From Salinivirga cyanobacteriivorans (GTDB taxonomy: Bacteria > Bacteroidota > Bacteroidia > Bacteroidales > Salinivirgaceae): 64,000 nucleotides of DNA. The position numbers were made by a program, and so were the translations under genes. Within the stretch, counting starts at the first letter, position 1. Every line of letters begins with the position of its first letter. Location of the stretch: assembly GCF_001443605.1 (NCBI RefSeq), contig NZ_CP013118.1, positions 1,871,501 through 1,935,500 of the forward strand, written 5' to 3'. Positions 8,124 through 16,023 of the stretch are shown here, in pieces. The notes beneath the pieces are model-generated. The model was given only the letters and a program-made list of their open reading frames with translations, did not search any database and had not been told where the DNA came from.

Positions 8124-10193
8124 ATGCAAATACAGGATAAACACCATCATCACAAACACAAAAAAGAAACATATCATGGTAATCATGAACACGGGTCACA
8201 TAACCACCATCATGAACACCATGACCACACCGAACACCATAAGATGATGATTAAAGATTTCCAGAAACGTTTCTGGATTTCGCTCTTACTCACGCTACCA
8301 ATCCTTGTATTGTCACCGCTTGTTCAAAGCATCCTTAACTATACACTGGAAGTACCCGGTCATAAATGGATTTTGTTTGCTTTATCTACTGTAGTTTTCT
8401 TCTATGGTGGATGGCCATTCCTTAAAGGGCTTTTTGATGAATTAAAAAAACAAAGCCCGGGCATGATGACCCTGATAGCCGTTGCCATAACTGTTGCATT
8501 TGGCTACAGTACAGCTACAACCTTCGGCTTAGAAGGAAAAACATTCTTCTGGGAATTGGCCACACTAATTGACATTATGCTGCTCGGCCACTGGATTGAA
8601 ATGAAATCGGTTGTAGGGGCATCGCAATCGCTCCAAAAATTGGCGGCATTGATGCCTTCAGGGGCACATAAAATAACAGGCGACACCACAGAAGATGTAA
8701 GTATAGAATCATTAGCAAAAGGCGATAAAGTACTGGTAAAACCGGGAGAAAAGATACCGGTTGACGGAATCATAACAGATGGTAACAGCCAGGTAAACGA
8801 AGCAATGGTTACTGGTGAATCGCGCCCTCAAAAAAAGCAGGAAAACGATAAAGTCATAGGAGGAACAATTAATGGCAACGGATCACTTAACATTGAAGTG
8901 CAACAGGTGGGCAAAGATGCTTATTTAAACAAAGTTATTGAGATGGTTCGCTCTGCCCAGGCCAAAAAATCAAAAACTCAAAACCTCGCCGACCGCATTG
9001 CCTTCTGGTTAACCATAATAGCGCTAACTATAGGTGCAGGAACGCTAACAGCCTGGCTCATACTCGGTAAACCTTTTGTTTTTGCACTGGAAAGAATGGC
9101 TAGTGTTATGGTGATTACCTGTCCGCATGCCTTAGGACTGGCAGTGCCTTTAGTCGCTGCGATTTCAACATCAATTTCAGCACAAAACGGATTATTAATA
9201 AGAAACAGAACAGCCTTTGAAAAATCGCGAAAAATTACGCTGTTAGCTTTTGATAAAACAGGTACCCTTACAGAGGGTATTTTTGGCGTAAACCTGGTTA
9301 AAGCAATAGATACAAATTACGATAATAAAAAAATATTACAGCTGGGAGCTGCACTCGAAAACCACTCGAATCATCCATTGGCACAAGGAATTACAAATAA
9401 AGCCAAAGAAGAAAACATTCAAATACCAGAAGCTGAAGAATTTGAAAACATGACGGGAAAGGGTGTGCGCGCTACTGTAAACAATATGAAAGTAGCCGCA
9501 GTCGGGCCGGCATATTTAGAAGAAAACGACATTGAGATTCCAAAAACAGATGAAATAAAAAATTATGAAACGGTTGTTTACATACTGGCTGACAACAAAA
9601 TAGCCGGACTCATAACCCTTGCAGACAAAATTCGGGATGCATCACAATCAGCAATTAAATCGCTTCAGGCTAACGGCATAAAAACATACATAATTACGGG
9701 TGACAATGAAAATGTGGCCAAAAGTGTGAGCGAAGAATTGAAAATGGATGGTTACTTCGCTGGTATATTACCCGACGAAAAGCAGGAAAAAGTTAAAGAG
9801 TTGCAAAACAAGGGCGAAGTGGTAGCAATGACTGGCGATGGCATAAACGATGCTCCAGCACTTGCAACAGCTGACGTGGGCATAGCTGTTGGTTCAGGAA
9901 CCGATATAGCTGCCGAGACAGCTGATATTATTCTTGTAAACAGCAACCCACAAGATATTGCCTCACTCATAAAATTTGGCAAAGCAACCTTCACTAAAAT
10001 GATTCAAAACTTTGTATGGGCAACAGCCTACAATGTGGTAGCAATACCCCTGGCCGCAGGAGTACTCATTGGTTATGGCATACTCATTAACCCGGCACTT
10101 GGAGCCTTATTAATGAGTCTCAGCACTGTGATAGTGGCCATAAATGCACAACTACTAAAAAGAAAACTAAACCTAAAACCTCTAAACAAATAA
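8124..10193 (+). CDS. copB: Copper-translocating P1B-type ATPase, CopB-like
   Basis: 689 residues. The first 40 residues are a His-rich metal-binding tail instead of a CXXC heavy-metal domain. The transmembrane motif is CPH (333-335) rather than CPC, which places it in the P1B-3 group (CopB: copper or silver export). Actuator motif TGES is at 230-233, phosphorylation motif DKTGT at 377-381, an HP motif occurs in NHSNHPLAQG, and the hinge GDGINDAPA lies near residue 573. The end (YNVVAIPLAAG, MSLSTVIVAINA) fits membrane helices 7-8. It is followed after 3 bases by a DUF302 gene. Complete, no lesions; likely role is copper/silver efflux across the inner membrane. Confidence 0.92.
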   Translation: MQIQDKHHHHKHKKETYHGNHEHGSHNHHHEHHDHTEHHKMMIKDFQKRFWISLLLTLPILVLSPLVQSILNYTLEVPGHKWILFALSTVVFFYGGWPFLKGLFDELKKQSPGMMTLIAVAITVAFGYSTATTFGLEGKTFFWELATLIDIMLLGHWIEMKSVVGASQSLQKLAALMPSGAHKITGDTTEDVSIESLAKGDKVLVKPGEKIPVDGIITDGNSQVNEAMVTGESRPQKKQENDKVIGGTINGNGSLNIEVQQVGKDAYLNKVIEMVRSAQAKKSKTQNLADRIAFWLTIIALTIGAGTLTAWLILGKPFVFALERMASVMVITCPHALGLAVPLVAAISTSISAQNGLLIRNRTAFEKSRKITLLAFDKTGTLTEGIFGVNLVKAIDTNYDNKKILQLGAALENHSNHPLAQGITNKAKEENIQIPEAEEFENMTGKGVRATVNNMKVAAVGPAYLEENDIEIPKTDEIKNYETVVYILADNKIAGLITLADKIRDASQSAIKSLQANGIKTYIITGDNENVAKSVSEELKMDGYFAGILPDEKQEKVKELQNKGEVVAMTGDGINDAPALATADVGIAVGSGTDIAAETADIILVNSNPQDIASLIKFGKATFTKMIQNFVWATAYNVVAIPLAAGVLIGYGILINPALGALLMSLSTVIVAINAQLLKRKLNLKPLNK

Positions 10194-10196
10194 ATT

Positions 10197-10583
10197 ATGA
10201 AGTACTACACAGAAAAAATAATTAAAAGCGATTTTGATTCAGCAATAACAAAAACACAAGAAGCCTTAAAAAACGAAGGCTTCGGTGTATTGTCTGAAAT
10301 TAAAATCAATGAAAAACTAAAAGAAAAACTGGGTGTTGAATTCAGAAAATATACAATCCTGGGAGCATGTAACCCACCACTTGCTCATGAAGCGCTGCAA
10401 ACTGAAAATAAAATTGGAACCATGCTTCCCTGTAATGTAATAGTGCAGGAAATTGGCGACAATGAAGTAGAGGTAGCAGCAATAGACCCATTTGCCTCAA
10501 TGCAGGTTGTTGATAATGAGGAACTGTCAAGAATAGCTAAAGAGGTAAAAGAAAAACTCGATACAGTAATTGAAAATTTATAA
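10197..10583 (+). CDS. DUF302 family protein coupled to CopB
   Basis: 128-residue cytosolic protein of the DUF302 family (EALKNEGFGVLSEI, YTILGACNPPLAHEAL, MLPCNVIVQE, VAAIDPFASMQ). Two cysteines (GAC and LPC) are conserved with the second DUF302 gene at 14019 and could bind metal, but this is inference. Its start is 3 bases after the copB stop, so it is in the same operon. The two copies are roughly two thirds identical by eye. Function not established; a link to copper or thiol/redox handling is suggested by context only. Confidence 0.8.
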   Translation: MKYYTEKIIKSDFDSAITKTQEALKNEGFGVLSEIKINEKLKEKLGVEFRKYTILGACNPPLAHEALQTENKIGTMLPCNVIVQEIGDNEVEVAAIDPFASMQVVDNEELSRIAKEVKEKLDTVIENL

Positions 10584-10592
10584 AACAATATC

Positions 10593-10627
10593 TAATTCCT
10601 CCGTCATAAAGCGTGGCGGAGGAATTA
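10593..10627 (+). terminator. Stable hairpin, possible terminator of the copB operon
   Basis: An 11-bp perfect stem (TAATTCCTCCG with CGGAGGAATTA) and a 13-base loop follow the DUF302 stop. The downstream tail is A-rich rather than T-rich, so termination on the plus strand is uncertain; it may instead stabilise the mRNA 3' end. Confidence 0.45.
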
Positions 10628-10704
10628 AAAAAACTGTTTTCTGAATTCCTTTTCATCAATTATAATCGTTAAATTGGTGATTTTAACTTATAAATCTTCC
10701 ATAA

Positions 10705-11436
10705 ATGAAGCCTGATCCCTCTTATTTGTTGCAAAAAACAGAAATAGACCAGCCATTAATTGCATTTTATGATGCCCCGGAAACTGAGCTTTTCAACCCG
10801 GTGATAGCGCCCAATAAAAAGGGGCACGCCTGCATGTATTCGTTTTATAAAAAGTGGCTCGATGGCAAAACAGTAGTACTTACCAAAGACAATTTTGGCT
10901 GTGGTGGAGCATCTCATCACCTTTTTAATCAGCCGCTGCAATCGCATGAAGATTTCATTAAGTTTTTGGCCGACGACGAAGGACTGAAAGCAAATCATGC
11001 TTTAATGGATGAATGGATTCGCGAATCAAATGAGTATACACCCGATCATGAATTTGTGCTTTATGGACCATTAAAAGAAGAGGCGTACAAATATGTAAAA
11101 ACAATTACTTTTTTGGTAAATCCGGACCAGCTAAGTATGCTTATGATTGGAGCACAATATTATGCCACCAAAAATGATCCTGAACCTGTTTTGGCACCTT
11201 TTGGCTCAGGATGCATGCAATCTGTATCGCTTTTCGAAGACTTAAATAAGCCACAAGCCGTTATAGGGGCCACCGATATGGCCATGCGACAATACCTGCC
11301 ACCAAACCTGCTTGCTTTTACAGTAACCAAACCGATGTATGAAAATCTCTGCCGGCTCGATAAAGACAGTTTTTTGGAGAAAGGATTCATTAAACAATTG
11401 AAAAAAGTCCGGGCAAAGCAAAAGGGTGATGAATAA
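10705..11436 (+). CDS. DUF169 family protein
   Basis: 243 residues of the DUF169 (COG2043) type, recognised from the opening ending LIAFYDAP, the central GHACMYSFY, the cysteine/glycine motif NFGCGGASHHLF around residue 66 and FGSGCMQ near 172. The conserved cysteines suggest metal or Fe-S/heme-type binding, but no function is established. It has no signal peptide and stands alone, ending 11 bases before the convergent outer-membrane protein gene. Family call good, role unknown. Confidence 0.75.
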   Translation: MKPDPSYLLQKTEIDQPLIAFYDAPETELFNPVIAPNKKGHACMYSFYKKWLDGKTVVLTKDNFGCGGASHHLFNQPLQSHEDFIKFLADDEGLKANHALMDEWIRESNEYTPDHEFVLYGPLKEEAYKYVKTITFLVNPDQLSMLMIGAQYYATKNDPEPVLAPFGSGCMQSVSLFEDLNKPQAVIGATDMAMRQYLPPNLLAFTVTKPMYENLCRLDKDSFLEKGFIKQLKKVRAKQKGDE

Positions 11437-11447
11437 AGGTCGTAATA

Positions 11448-12599
11448 CTAATAATTCACACCAAAAACAATCCCAACACTAAAATAAGCCATGTCACCGG
11501 AGAACAATTCGTCATCAACACCTGACAAAAAGCGATAACCACCCTTTGCGAATAAATCAAGCTGCGCAGGCAATGCGTGGCCGTAGAAAGTACGGTAGTT
11601 GAACTCTGCCAGTGTCCAACTAAACCTCAACCCCGGGCCATAAGACCTTGAACTGAATACATCTATAAAGGTATCATCGCCCTCGTAATTAAAATCAGGA
11701 CTGTCTAATTCAGCATCGCCAAAAGAAAAATAAGGTGTAATGCGCATTGATTTTTTATCATAAACAGTATATCCCGCTTCAATGCTATAGTCATAAAAAT
11801 AGAAGTCTTCATTTTCTTCAAAAGTTACCTGATTGGCATCAAGTTGTGCATCAACCGGGTAATTCAGCCCCAGATTACCAAACCCCACAGAAAAGTTCAA
11901 ATAGACTTTTTCAATTTGAAAGGTTCCGCCAAAATAAAAACCCACATTCCAATCGAAGGTATTGCTGAGCTCACCAATTGGTATTAATGCCTGTGGGCCA
12001 AACTCACTGGCAATCATAAAATCAACATTTACAACCGGCAAATATCTGCCAATAAAATCATCATATTTCGTGCGCGGATAATATCTTTTAAATTTTTTCA
12101 GTGCTGATTCGTATTCCTTATTAACCCCTCCGGCTTCAATTAATTCGAGAAAAACATTAAGCATAGCTTTGTCGACTTCCGGCAAGGCTGAGGCTTTCAG
12201 GTCTTGTCTTATTTGCGGCACCTGATTTTGCAGCTCATAGAAATACTGATCAGTAAAATCTTTGACACCGGGATAAAGATCATTTCCAAACTTTTGCCTG
12301 CATTTTCTTGCATGCGCTATCCATAACTCCCATTGCCTTGAGAGCAGCAGCACATACAGCTCAGAAGAATAGGTATATAGATTAGTCTTACGGTCGGTAA
12401 CACGCTCATTAATGTAGCCGTAAATTTCGGCAACTTTTCCCGGCCTTTCTTCTGCGGCATACTTCAGCATTAATGACTTTGCCTTATTGGCAAGCACGAC
12501 CGTACTATCTTTGTAATTTTTTATTTCTCTTTCAATTTGTGCCAGTCCTATTGAGGAGTAAAAGCTCAAAACCAAAACTAAAGCAACGATTTTTCTCAT
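11448..12599 (-). CDS. Predicted outer-membrane beta-barrel protein, unknown function
   Basis: 383 residues with a signal peptide (MRKIVALVLVLSFYSSIGLAQ). Residues about 22-190 are charged and helical, with no recognised domain. From about 195 to the end the sequence alternates aromatic and polar residues in short strands (WNVGFYFGGTF, VYLNFSVGFGNLGLN, FYFYDYSIEAGYTVY) and finishes FSVGIVFGVNY, as expected of a barrel with a terminal aromatic residue. A TAnnTTTG-type box (TAGATTTG) lies on the minus strand at 12631-12638. Likely localised to the outer membrane; function not identified. Confidence 0.65.
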   Translation of the reverse strand: MRKIVALVLVLSFYSSIGLAQIEREIKNYKDSTVVLANKAKSLMLKYAAEERPGKVAEIYGYINERVTDRKTNLYTYSSELYVLLLSRQWELWIAHARKCRQKFGNDLYPGVKDFTDQYFYELQNQVPQIRQDLKASALPEVDKAMLNVFLELIEAGGVNKEYESALKKFKRYYPRTKYDDFIGRYLPVVNVDFMIASEFGPQALIPIGELSNTFDWNVGFYFGGTFQIEKVYLNFSVGFGNLGLNYPVDAQLDANQVTFEENEDFYFYDYSIEAGYTVYDKKSMRITPYFSFGDAELDSPDFNYEGDDTFIDVFSSRSYGPGLRFSWTLAEFNYRTFYGHALPAQLDLFAKGGYRFLSGVDDELFSGDMAYFSVGIVFGVNY

Positions 12600-12754
12600 A
12601 GCCTCTTCTTAAGATTAAATTAACCATTGACAAATCTAACAATAAAAGTCATTTTATTGTATTACCTATAATCCTGATTTTTAAAAAATAAACTATATTA
12701 ATAAACCAAAACCACATTTCATTTGTAAGGTTTTACATAAATAGCCGACTAAAA

Positions 12755-12908
12755 TACTTTGACAGATTAAGTCAAGGTTCGATTTTTCGCCTTTTTTGTG
12801 CCCAATCCGACAGCTGTCGGAAGAAAGCCGAAAATCCAGTTTCCGCCAATCGGCCGATCAAGGGCAAATCGGGCTGATTCTGGCAATTTATTTAAATGTG
12901 TCAAAGTA
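12755..12908. repeat. MITE-like intergenic element with short terminal inverted repeats
   Basis: The 328-base gap at 12600-12927 contains no gene. Within it, TACTTTGACA (12755-12764) recurs as its exact inverse TGTCAAAGTA (12899-12908), with some further similarity inwards (GATTAAGT versus CATTTAAAT). The interior holds a perfect 14-base palindrome, CCGACAGCTGTCGG at 12807-12820, and GC-rich segments unlike the flanking DNA. Total length 154 bases. This fits a small non-autonomous element, but a second genomic copy was not found in this window. Confidence 0.35.
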
Positions 12909-12927
12909 GAACTAATATTATAAACAA

Positions 12928-13929
12928 ATGAGAATCTTCCTGCTCATATTCACAGTGCTGATACTTTTATCTTGCGAGCAAGATGAGGCAAATAAATCAA
13001 CGAATAACAAGCGCGATTTTTATTGGCGTGTAGATACAACTGAAATGTCGGGCACGAGTATCAGAGAAACCTTCCCTGTAGTTACAATGGTTAACTACAC
13101 CACTGCATCAGCCATTGATTTGCCCGAATCGTCAAGGGTATTGGTCACCCGGCAGGGTGGACAGGTATTTGCCTACCCCTTGAATTACATGGGCATTGAA
13201 GTACTAAATGAGGAATCAGGCGACAAATTCTTTGTACCTAATTATTGTCCTCTTACCCGAACCTCCATGGTTTGGGACCGGAAAATAGGCGATACGGTTT
13301 TCACATTTGCTGCGTCAGGTTTATTGTACCGTGAGAACCTGGTACTTTACGATATTGAACGTCGCCGGTTATGGTCTCAAATGCTAATTGAAAAAATATA
13401 TGGCGGTCAGGATCTTAGTCAGCCCCAAACGCTACATTCTTTTGAAAGTACATTCGGTATGATTAAAACCCATTATCCAAATGCAAAGGTTTATAATGGA
13501 GTATTCAATTCATCTGCAAGAAAAACCGAACAAGCCGACCATAAAGATGCAGACCCCGGAGATGATGACATATCTACCCCCCTTTATTCACCAGGTGAAA
13601 ATGTTTACGGAGTAATACAGGATGATTATGTTATCACAATCAGTCACAACGATTTACCAAATGGACTTTCCATAATCACAAAAGACAATATTGTAATAGT
13701 TAGTAATCGTGAGATGGGACTTATAGTAAGCTTCATTAATAACTCCGGACTCAGCCTGGTTAAAAATGAATTCCCAACCGTTTTAAGAGATGCCCAGGGC
13801 ATAAAATATGATATTTTTGGTAAGCCCGTAAACCTTACTGGTACCGCAAACCTTGAATCACCCAATGCATATAATGCGTTATGGTGGGCATGGGATAGTT
13901 TTTATGATGAATTTGATCCGGTTGAATAA
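12928..13929 (+). CDS. DUF3179 domain-containing lipoprotein
   Basis: 333-residue protein with lipobox LLSC (Cys 16) and acidic residues after it. The body matches DUF3179: VNYTTASAIDLPE, then YCPLTRTSMVWDR, FAASGLLYRENLVLYD, RRRLWSQM and the closing WWAWDSFYDEF. The conserved Cys in NYCPLT and the nearby aromatic residues recall a ligand-binding site, but the family has no established activity. Probably surface or periplasmic. It is followed by a DUF302 gene on the same strand with an 89-base gap. Confidence 0.8.
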   Translation: MRIFLLIFTVLILLSCEQDEANKSTNNKRDFYWRVDTTEMSGTSIRETFPVVTMVNYTTASAIDLPESSRVLVTRQGGQVFAYPLNYMGIEVLNEESGDKFFVPNYCPLTRTSMVWDRKIGDTVFTFAASGLLYRENLVLYDIERRRLWSQMLIEKIYGGQDLSQPQTLHSFESTFGMIKTHYPNAKVYNGVFNSSARKTEQADHKDADPGDDDISTPLYSPGENVYGVIQDDYVITISHNDLPNGLSIITKDNIVIVSNREMGLIVSFINNSGLSLVKNEFPTVLRDAQGIKYDIFGKPVNLTGTANLESPNAYNALWWAWDSFYDEFDPVE

Positions 13930-14018
13930 TTTATACTTTTTGAGATAAAATTCCCATACACATTGGTTTATAGCAAACAAAAGCGAAATAAAATCGTAGA
14001 AAACTATAAACCACAGCC

Positions 14019-14420
14019 ATGAACTACTACATTACAACAACACTAAAAACCGATTTTCAAACAGCTTTGACGCTCACAAAAGAAGCATTGAAGGATGAGG
14101 GCTTTGGCGTACTTTCAGAAATCAACATTCAGGAAAAATTTAATGAAAAACTGAATGTCGACTTTCAAAAATACACCATTCTTGGTGCATGCAATCCTCC
14201 CCTGGGACATGAAGCTTTAACAGCCGAAAACAAGGCAGGTGTGATGTTGCCATGTAATGTAATATTGCAGGAAATTAAGCCCGGGATTATTGAAGTTGCA
14301 TCTATCGATCCCTTTACCTCAATGCAAATAATCGATAATGATGAGCTCTCACGCATTGCCAAGCAGGTAAAAGACAAACTTGAAAATGTAATTTATACAC
14401 TTGAGGGAGAAAACACCTGA
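14019..14420 (+). CDS. DUF302 family protein (second copy)
   Basis: 133 residues, closely similar along its whole length to the copB-linked protein at 10197 (shared EGFGVLSEI, YTILGACNPPL, MLPCNVI, IDPF.SMQ and DELSRIAK). Both cysteines are kept. This copy is not attached to a transporter; its neighbours are a DUF3179 lipoprotein upstream and a small lipoprotein downstream. Likely a paralog from duplication within this region, since the two lie less than 4 kb apart. Function unknown. Confidence 0.8.
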   Translation: MNYYITTTLKTDFQTALTLTKEALKDEGFGVLSEINIQEKFNEKLNVDFQKYTILGACNPPLGHEALTAENKAGVMLPCNVILQEIKPGIIEVASIDPFTSMQIIDNDELSRIAKQVKDKLENVIYTLEGENT

Positions 14421-14569
14421 AGAACCAGGCTTTGATAAAAATAAATTATACACTACCGGTTTTTGATAGTGCACATTTTATATGCATAGAGCATAAATTT
14501 GCTCATCAAAAAAAGCTGCACATTGTTTTAAAAATAAATTTTAGCTAAACGTCTAAATTTCTTAAATTT

Positions 14570-14598
14570 ATAAGTAATTGCTAACTATAATTACTTAT
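14570..14598 (+). promoter_or_regulatory. Inverted repeat just upstream of a lipoprotein start
   Basis: Ten-base arms ATAAGTAATT and AATTACTTAT separated by 9 bases end 3 bases before the ATG at 14602. It could be an operator or an mRNA hairpin that covers the translation start; the AT-only arms make chance a real alternative. Confidence 0.35.
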
Positions 14599-14601
14599 AC
14601 T

Positions 14602-15186
14602 ATGAATCAAAAATTCTTTTTACTGTTAGTCGCATCAGCCTTTATTTTAGTAGGGTGCAACAGGTACATCGCACCACCCTTTACCGATGTAGACAAAATC
14701 AGCCGATTGAAAAACGGCATGAAACTCAACCAGGTGGTAAACATTTTGGGTGTAGAACCTTATAATGTCTATCACATGCAAACCACTGGCAACAAGCTTT
14801 TAACATTCAACTACCGATTGAAAAACAGAAAGCTTAAGGTCTCTACACTTAATCGCGACGAGTTCTCTCGAAGAACCACCAACGAAGAATCGCAAACCTC
14901 AGGGGAAGTCTATTATGATAAAGACTATAAGACCCTGTATGTGATGCTCTCAGATGGAGAACTATCCTCATTCAGCACAACGCACGGGGTGGACGATAGT
15001 GAATTTCTTATGATCCATCAAAACAACCTCAATGTGATTGGAGAACAATACATCTCGCAATACGACAGCATTAGAGATACGATTCCGAATGTAGAGATTT
15101 ACAGAATACTTCAAAACAACAAACTCGTGCTACCAGGAAGAGAAGGACGATCCAAAGAGCAATCATTCTTGAAACGTATTTTCTAA
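14602..15186 (+). CDS. Small lipoprotein, possibly BamE/SmpA-like
   Basis: 194 residues starting MNQKFFLLLVASAFILVGC, a clear lipoprotein signal with Cys 19. The segment FTDVDKISRLKNGMKLNQVV followed by NILGVEPY is reminiscent of the SmpA/BamE core (short helix, then Gly-Met-x-x-x-x-Val and Leu-Gly-x-Pro), but the rest is not recognisable and the assignment is weak. An in-frame TTG 24 bases upstream is rejected because it would put extra residues before the signal. An inverted repeat lies immediately before the ATG. Next gene downstream is separated by a 247-base stretch with two copies of a dispersed repeat. Confidence 0.6.
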   Translation: MNQKFFLLLVASAFILVGCNRYIAPPFTDVDKISRLKNGMKLNQVVNILGVEPYNVYHMQTTGNKLLTFNYRLKNRKLKVSTLNRDEFSRRTTNEESQTSGEVYYDKDYKTLYVMLSDGELSSFSTTHGVDDSEFLMIHQNNLNVIGEQYISQYDSIRDTIPNVEIYRILQNNKLVLPGREGRSKEQSFLKRIF

Positions 15187-15244
15187 CACTTCTCAAAGCT
15201 TAAAACAATGAAACCAGCATATTTAAAATAATTATTTTTAAAAA

Positions 15245-15303
15245 TGCGGTTCCATCAGATAGCCATCGGATGACCACTAATATCAAAATTATAAACATAT
15301 GAA
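15245..15303 (+). repeat. Dispersed leader repeat, copy 1
   Basis: Contains GCGGTTCCATC, a short hairpin-like spacer, then the 33-base core at 15271-15303 that begins TGACCACTAA and ends ATAAACATATGAA. The ATG at its end opens only a 15-residue reading frame (15299-15346), so this copy looks like an orphan leader. The same core recurs at 15406-15438, 47889-47921 and, inverted and diverged, 52598-52653. Confidence 0.7.
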
Positions 15304-15405
15304 CCGAGCCATGATCCGCCGGCTTGCGGAACACACACCAGCATGATTATAAGGAAGCTAATAGACCATTTGACGTGTAATTGAAACATCATGGCGAGCT
15401 CCATA

Positions 15406-15438
15406 TGACCACTAAAATCAAAATTATAAACATATGAA
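15406..15438 (+). repeat. Dispersed leader repeat, copy 2 (contains the start codon of the next gene)
   Basis: Matches copy 1 over the 33-base core with one difference (TGACCACTAAAATC here, TGACCACTAATATC there). It ends on the ATG at 15434 of the beta-barrel gene. Upstream, ACACACACCAGCATGATTAT and AACATCATGG also resemble the sequence before copy 3 at about 47845-47880, so homology extends to roughly 100 bases. Confidence 0.75.
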
Positions 15439-15958
15439 AAAGATCATCATAATCCTCTTTCTTTTTATATCAACCGCCAATGCCTACAGTCAGTTTACTT
15501 ATGGGCCGCGGTTCGGATTTGGCGCCACTACCATTGAAAATGTCAATGCTGGATTTGGGTTTCACGCAGGCGTATTTATCAATGCTGAAATTTTTGACAG
15601 ATTTGGCGTTCAGCCAGAAATCATTTACAATTTCCAAACCGGAAGCGATGAAGAAGATGCAGCTGGCACAACTATCGACATTGATTATAAACACCAAACC
15701 ATAGATGTGCCGATATTGGTTTTCTTCCCATTATCAGACCATCTAAGGGTACTGGTCGGACCAATGCTTTCGACCATTTCATCTGCCACAAGAGAGGTAG
15801 ATGGAGAAGAGGACGACACCTATAACCCTGAAGCTAATGCAGGATTTGCTGTTGGAATAGAAACAGACACATTCTCCCGTTTAAGATTCGGAGCTCGATA
15901 TAGAAAAGCCGGAACAAGCAGCATAGAGGTTACAGCATCATATACTTTAGACTGGTAG
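15434..15958 (+). CDS. Outer-membrane beta-barrel protein (PorT/OmpX-like size)
   Basis: 174 residues with a signal peptide (MKKIIIILFLFISTANAYSQ) followed by about eight alternating amphipathic strands: FTYGPRFGFGATT, GFGFHAGVFINAE, RFGVQPEIIYNF, IDVPILVFFP, LRVLVGPMLS, AGFAVGIETD, LRFGARYRKAG and the terminal VTASYTLDW. This matches the small outer-membrane beta-barrel family common in Bacteroidota. The start codon lies inside a dispersed repeat, so its translation leader is shared with the gene at 47917. A weak hairpin (15969-15986) with a later T-run follows. It precedes a secreted caspase-like gene by 65 bases. Confidence 0.75.
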   Translation: MKKIIIILFLFISTANAYSQFTYGPRFGFGATTIENVNAGFGFHAGVFINAEIFDRFGVQPEIIYNFQTGSDEEDAAGTTIDIDYKHQTIDVPILVFFPLSDHLRVLVGPMLSTISSATREVDGEEDDTYNPEANAGFAVGIETDTFSRLRFGARYRKAGTSSIEVTASYTLDW

Positions 15959-16023
15959 ATATTTATAGCCTGGGCAAATGCTCAGGGTATAATACTTTTT
16001 TAACCTAGTAACATCAAGGAGCC

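Noticed and set aside
15299-15346. 15-residue frame opened by leader repeat copy 1
   Set aside because: Too short and composition gives no support; treated as an orphan leader, though a leader peptide cannot be excluded.
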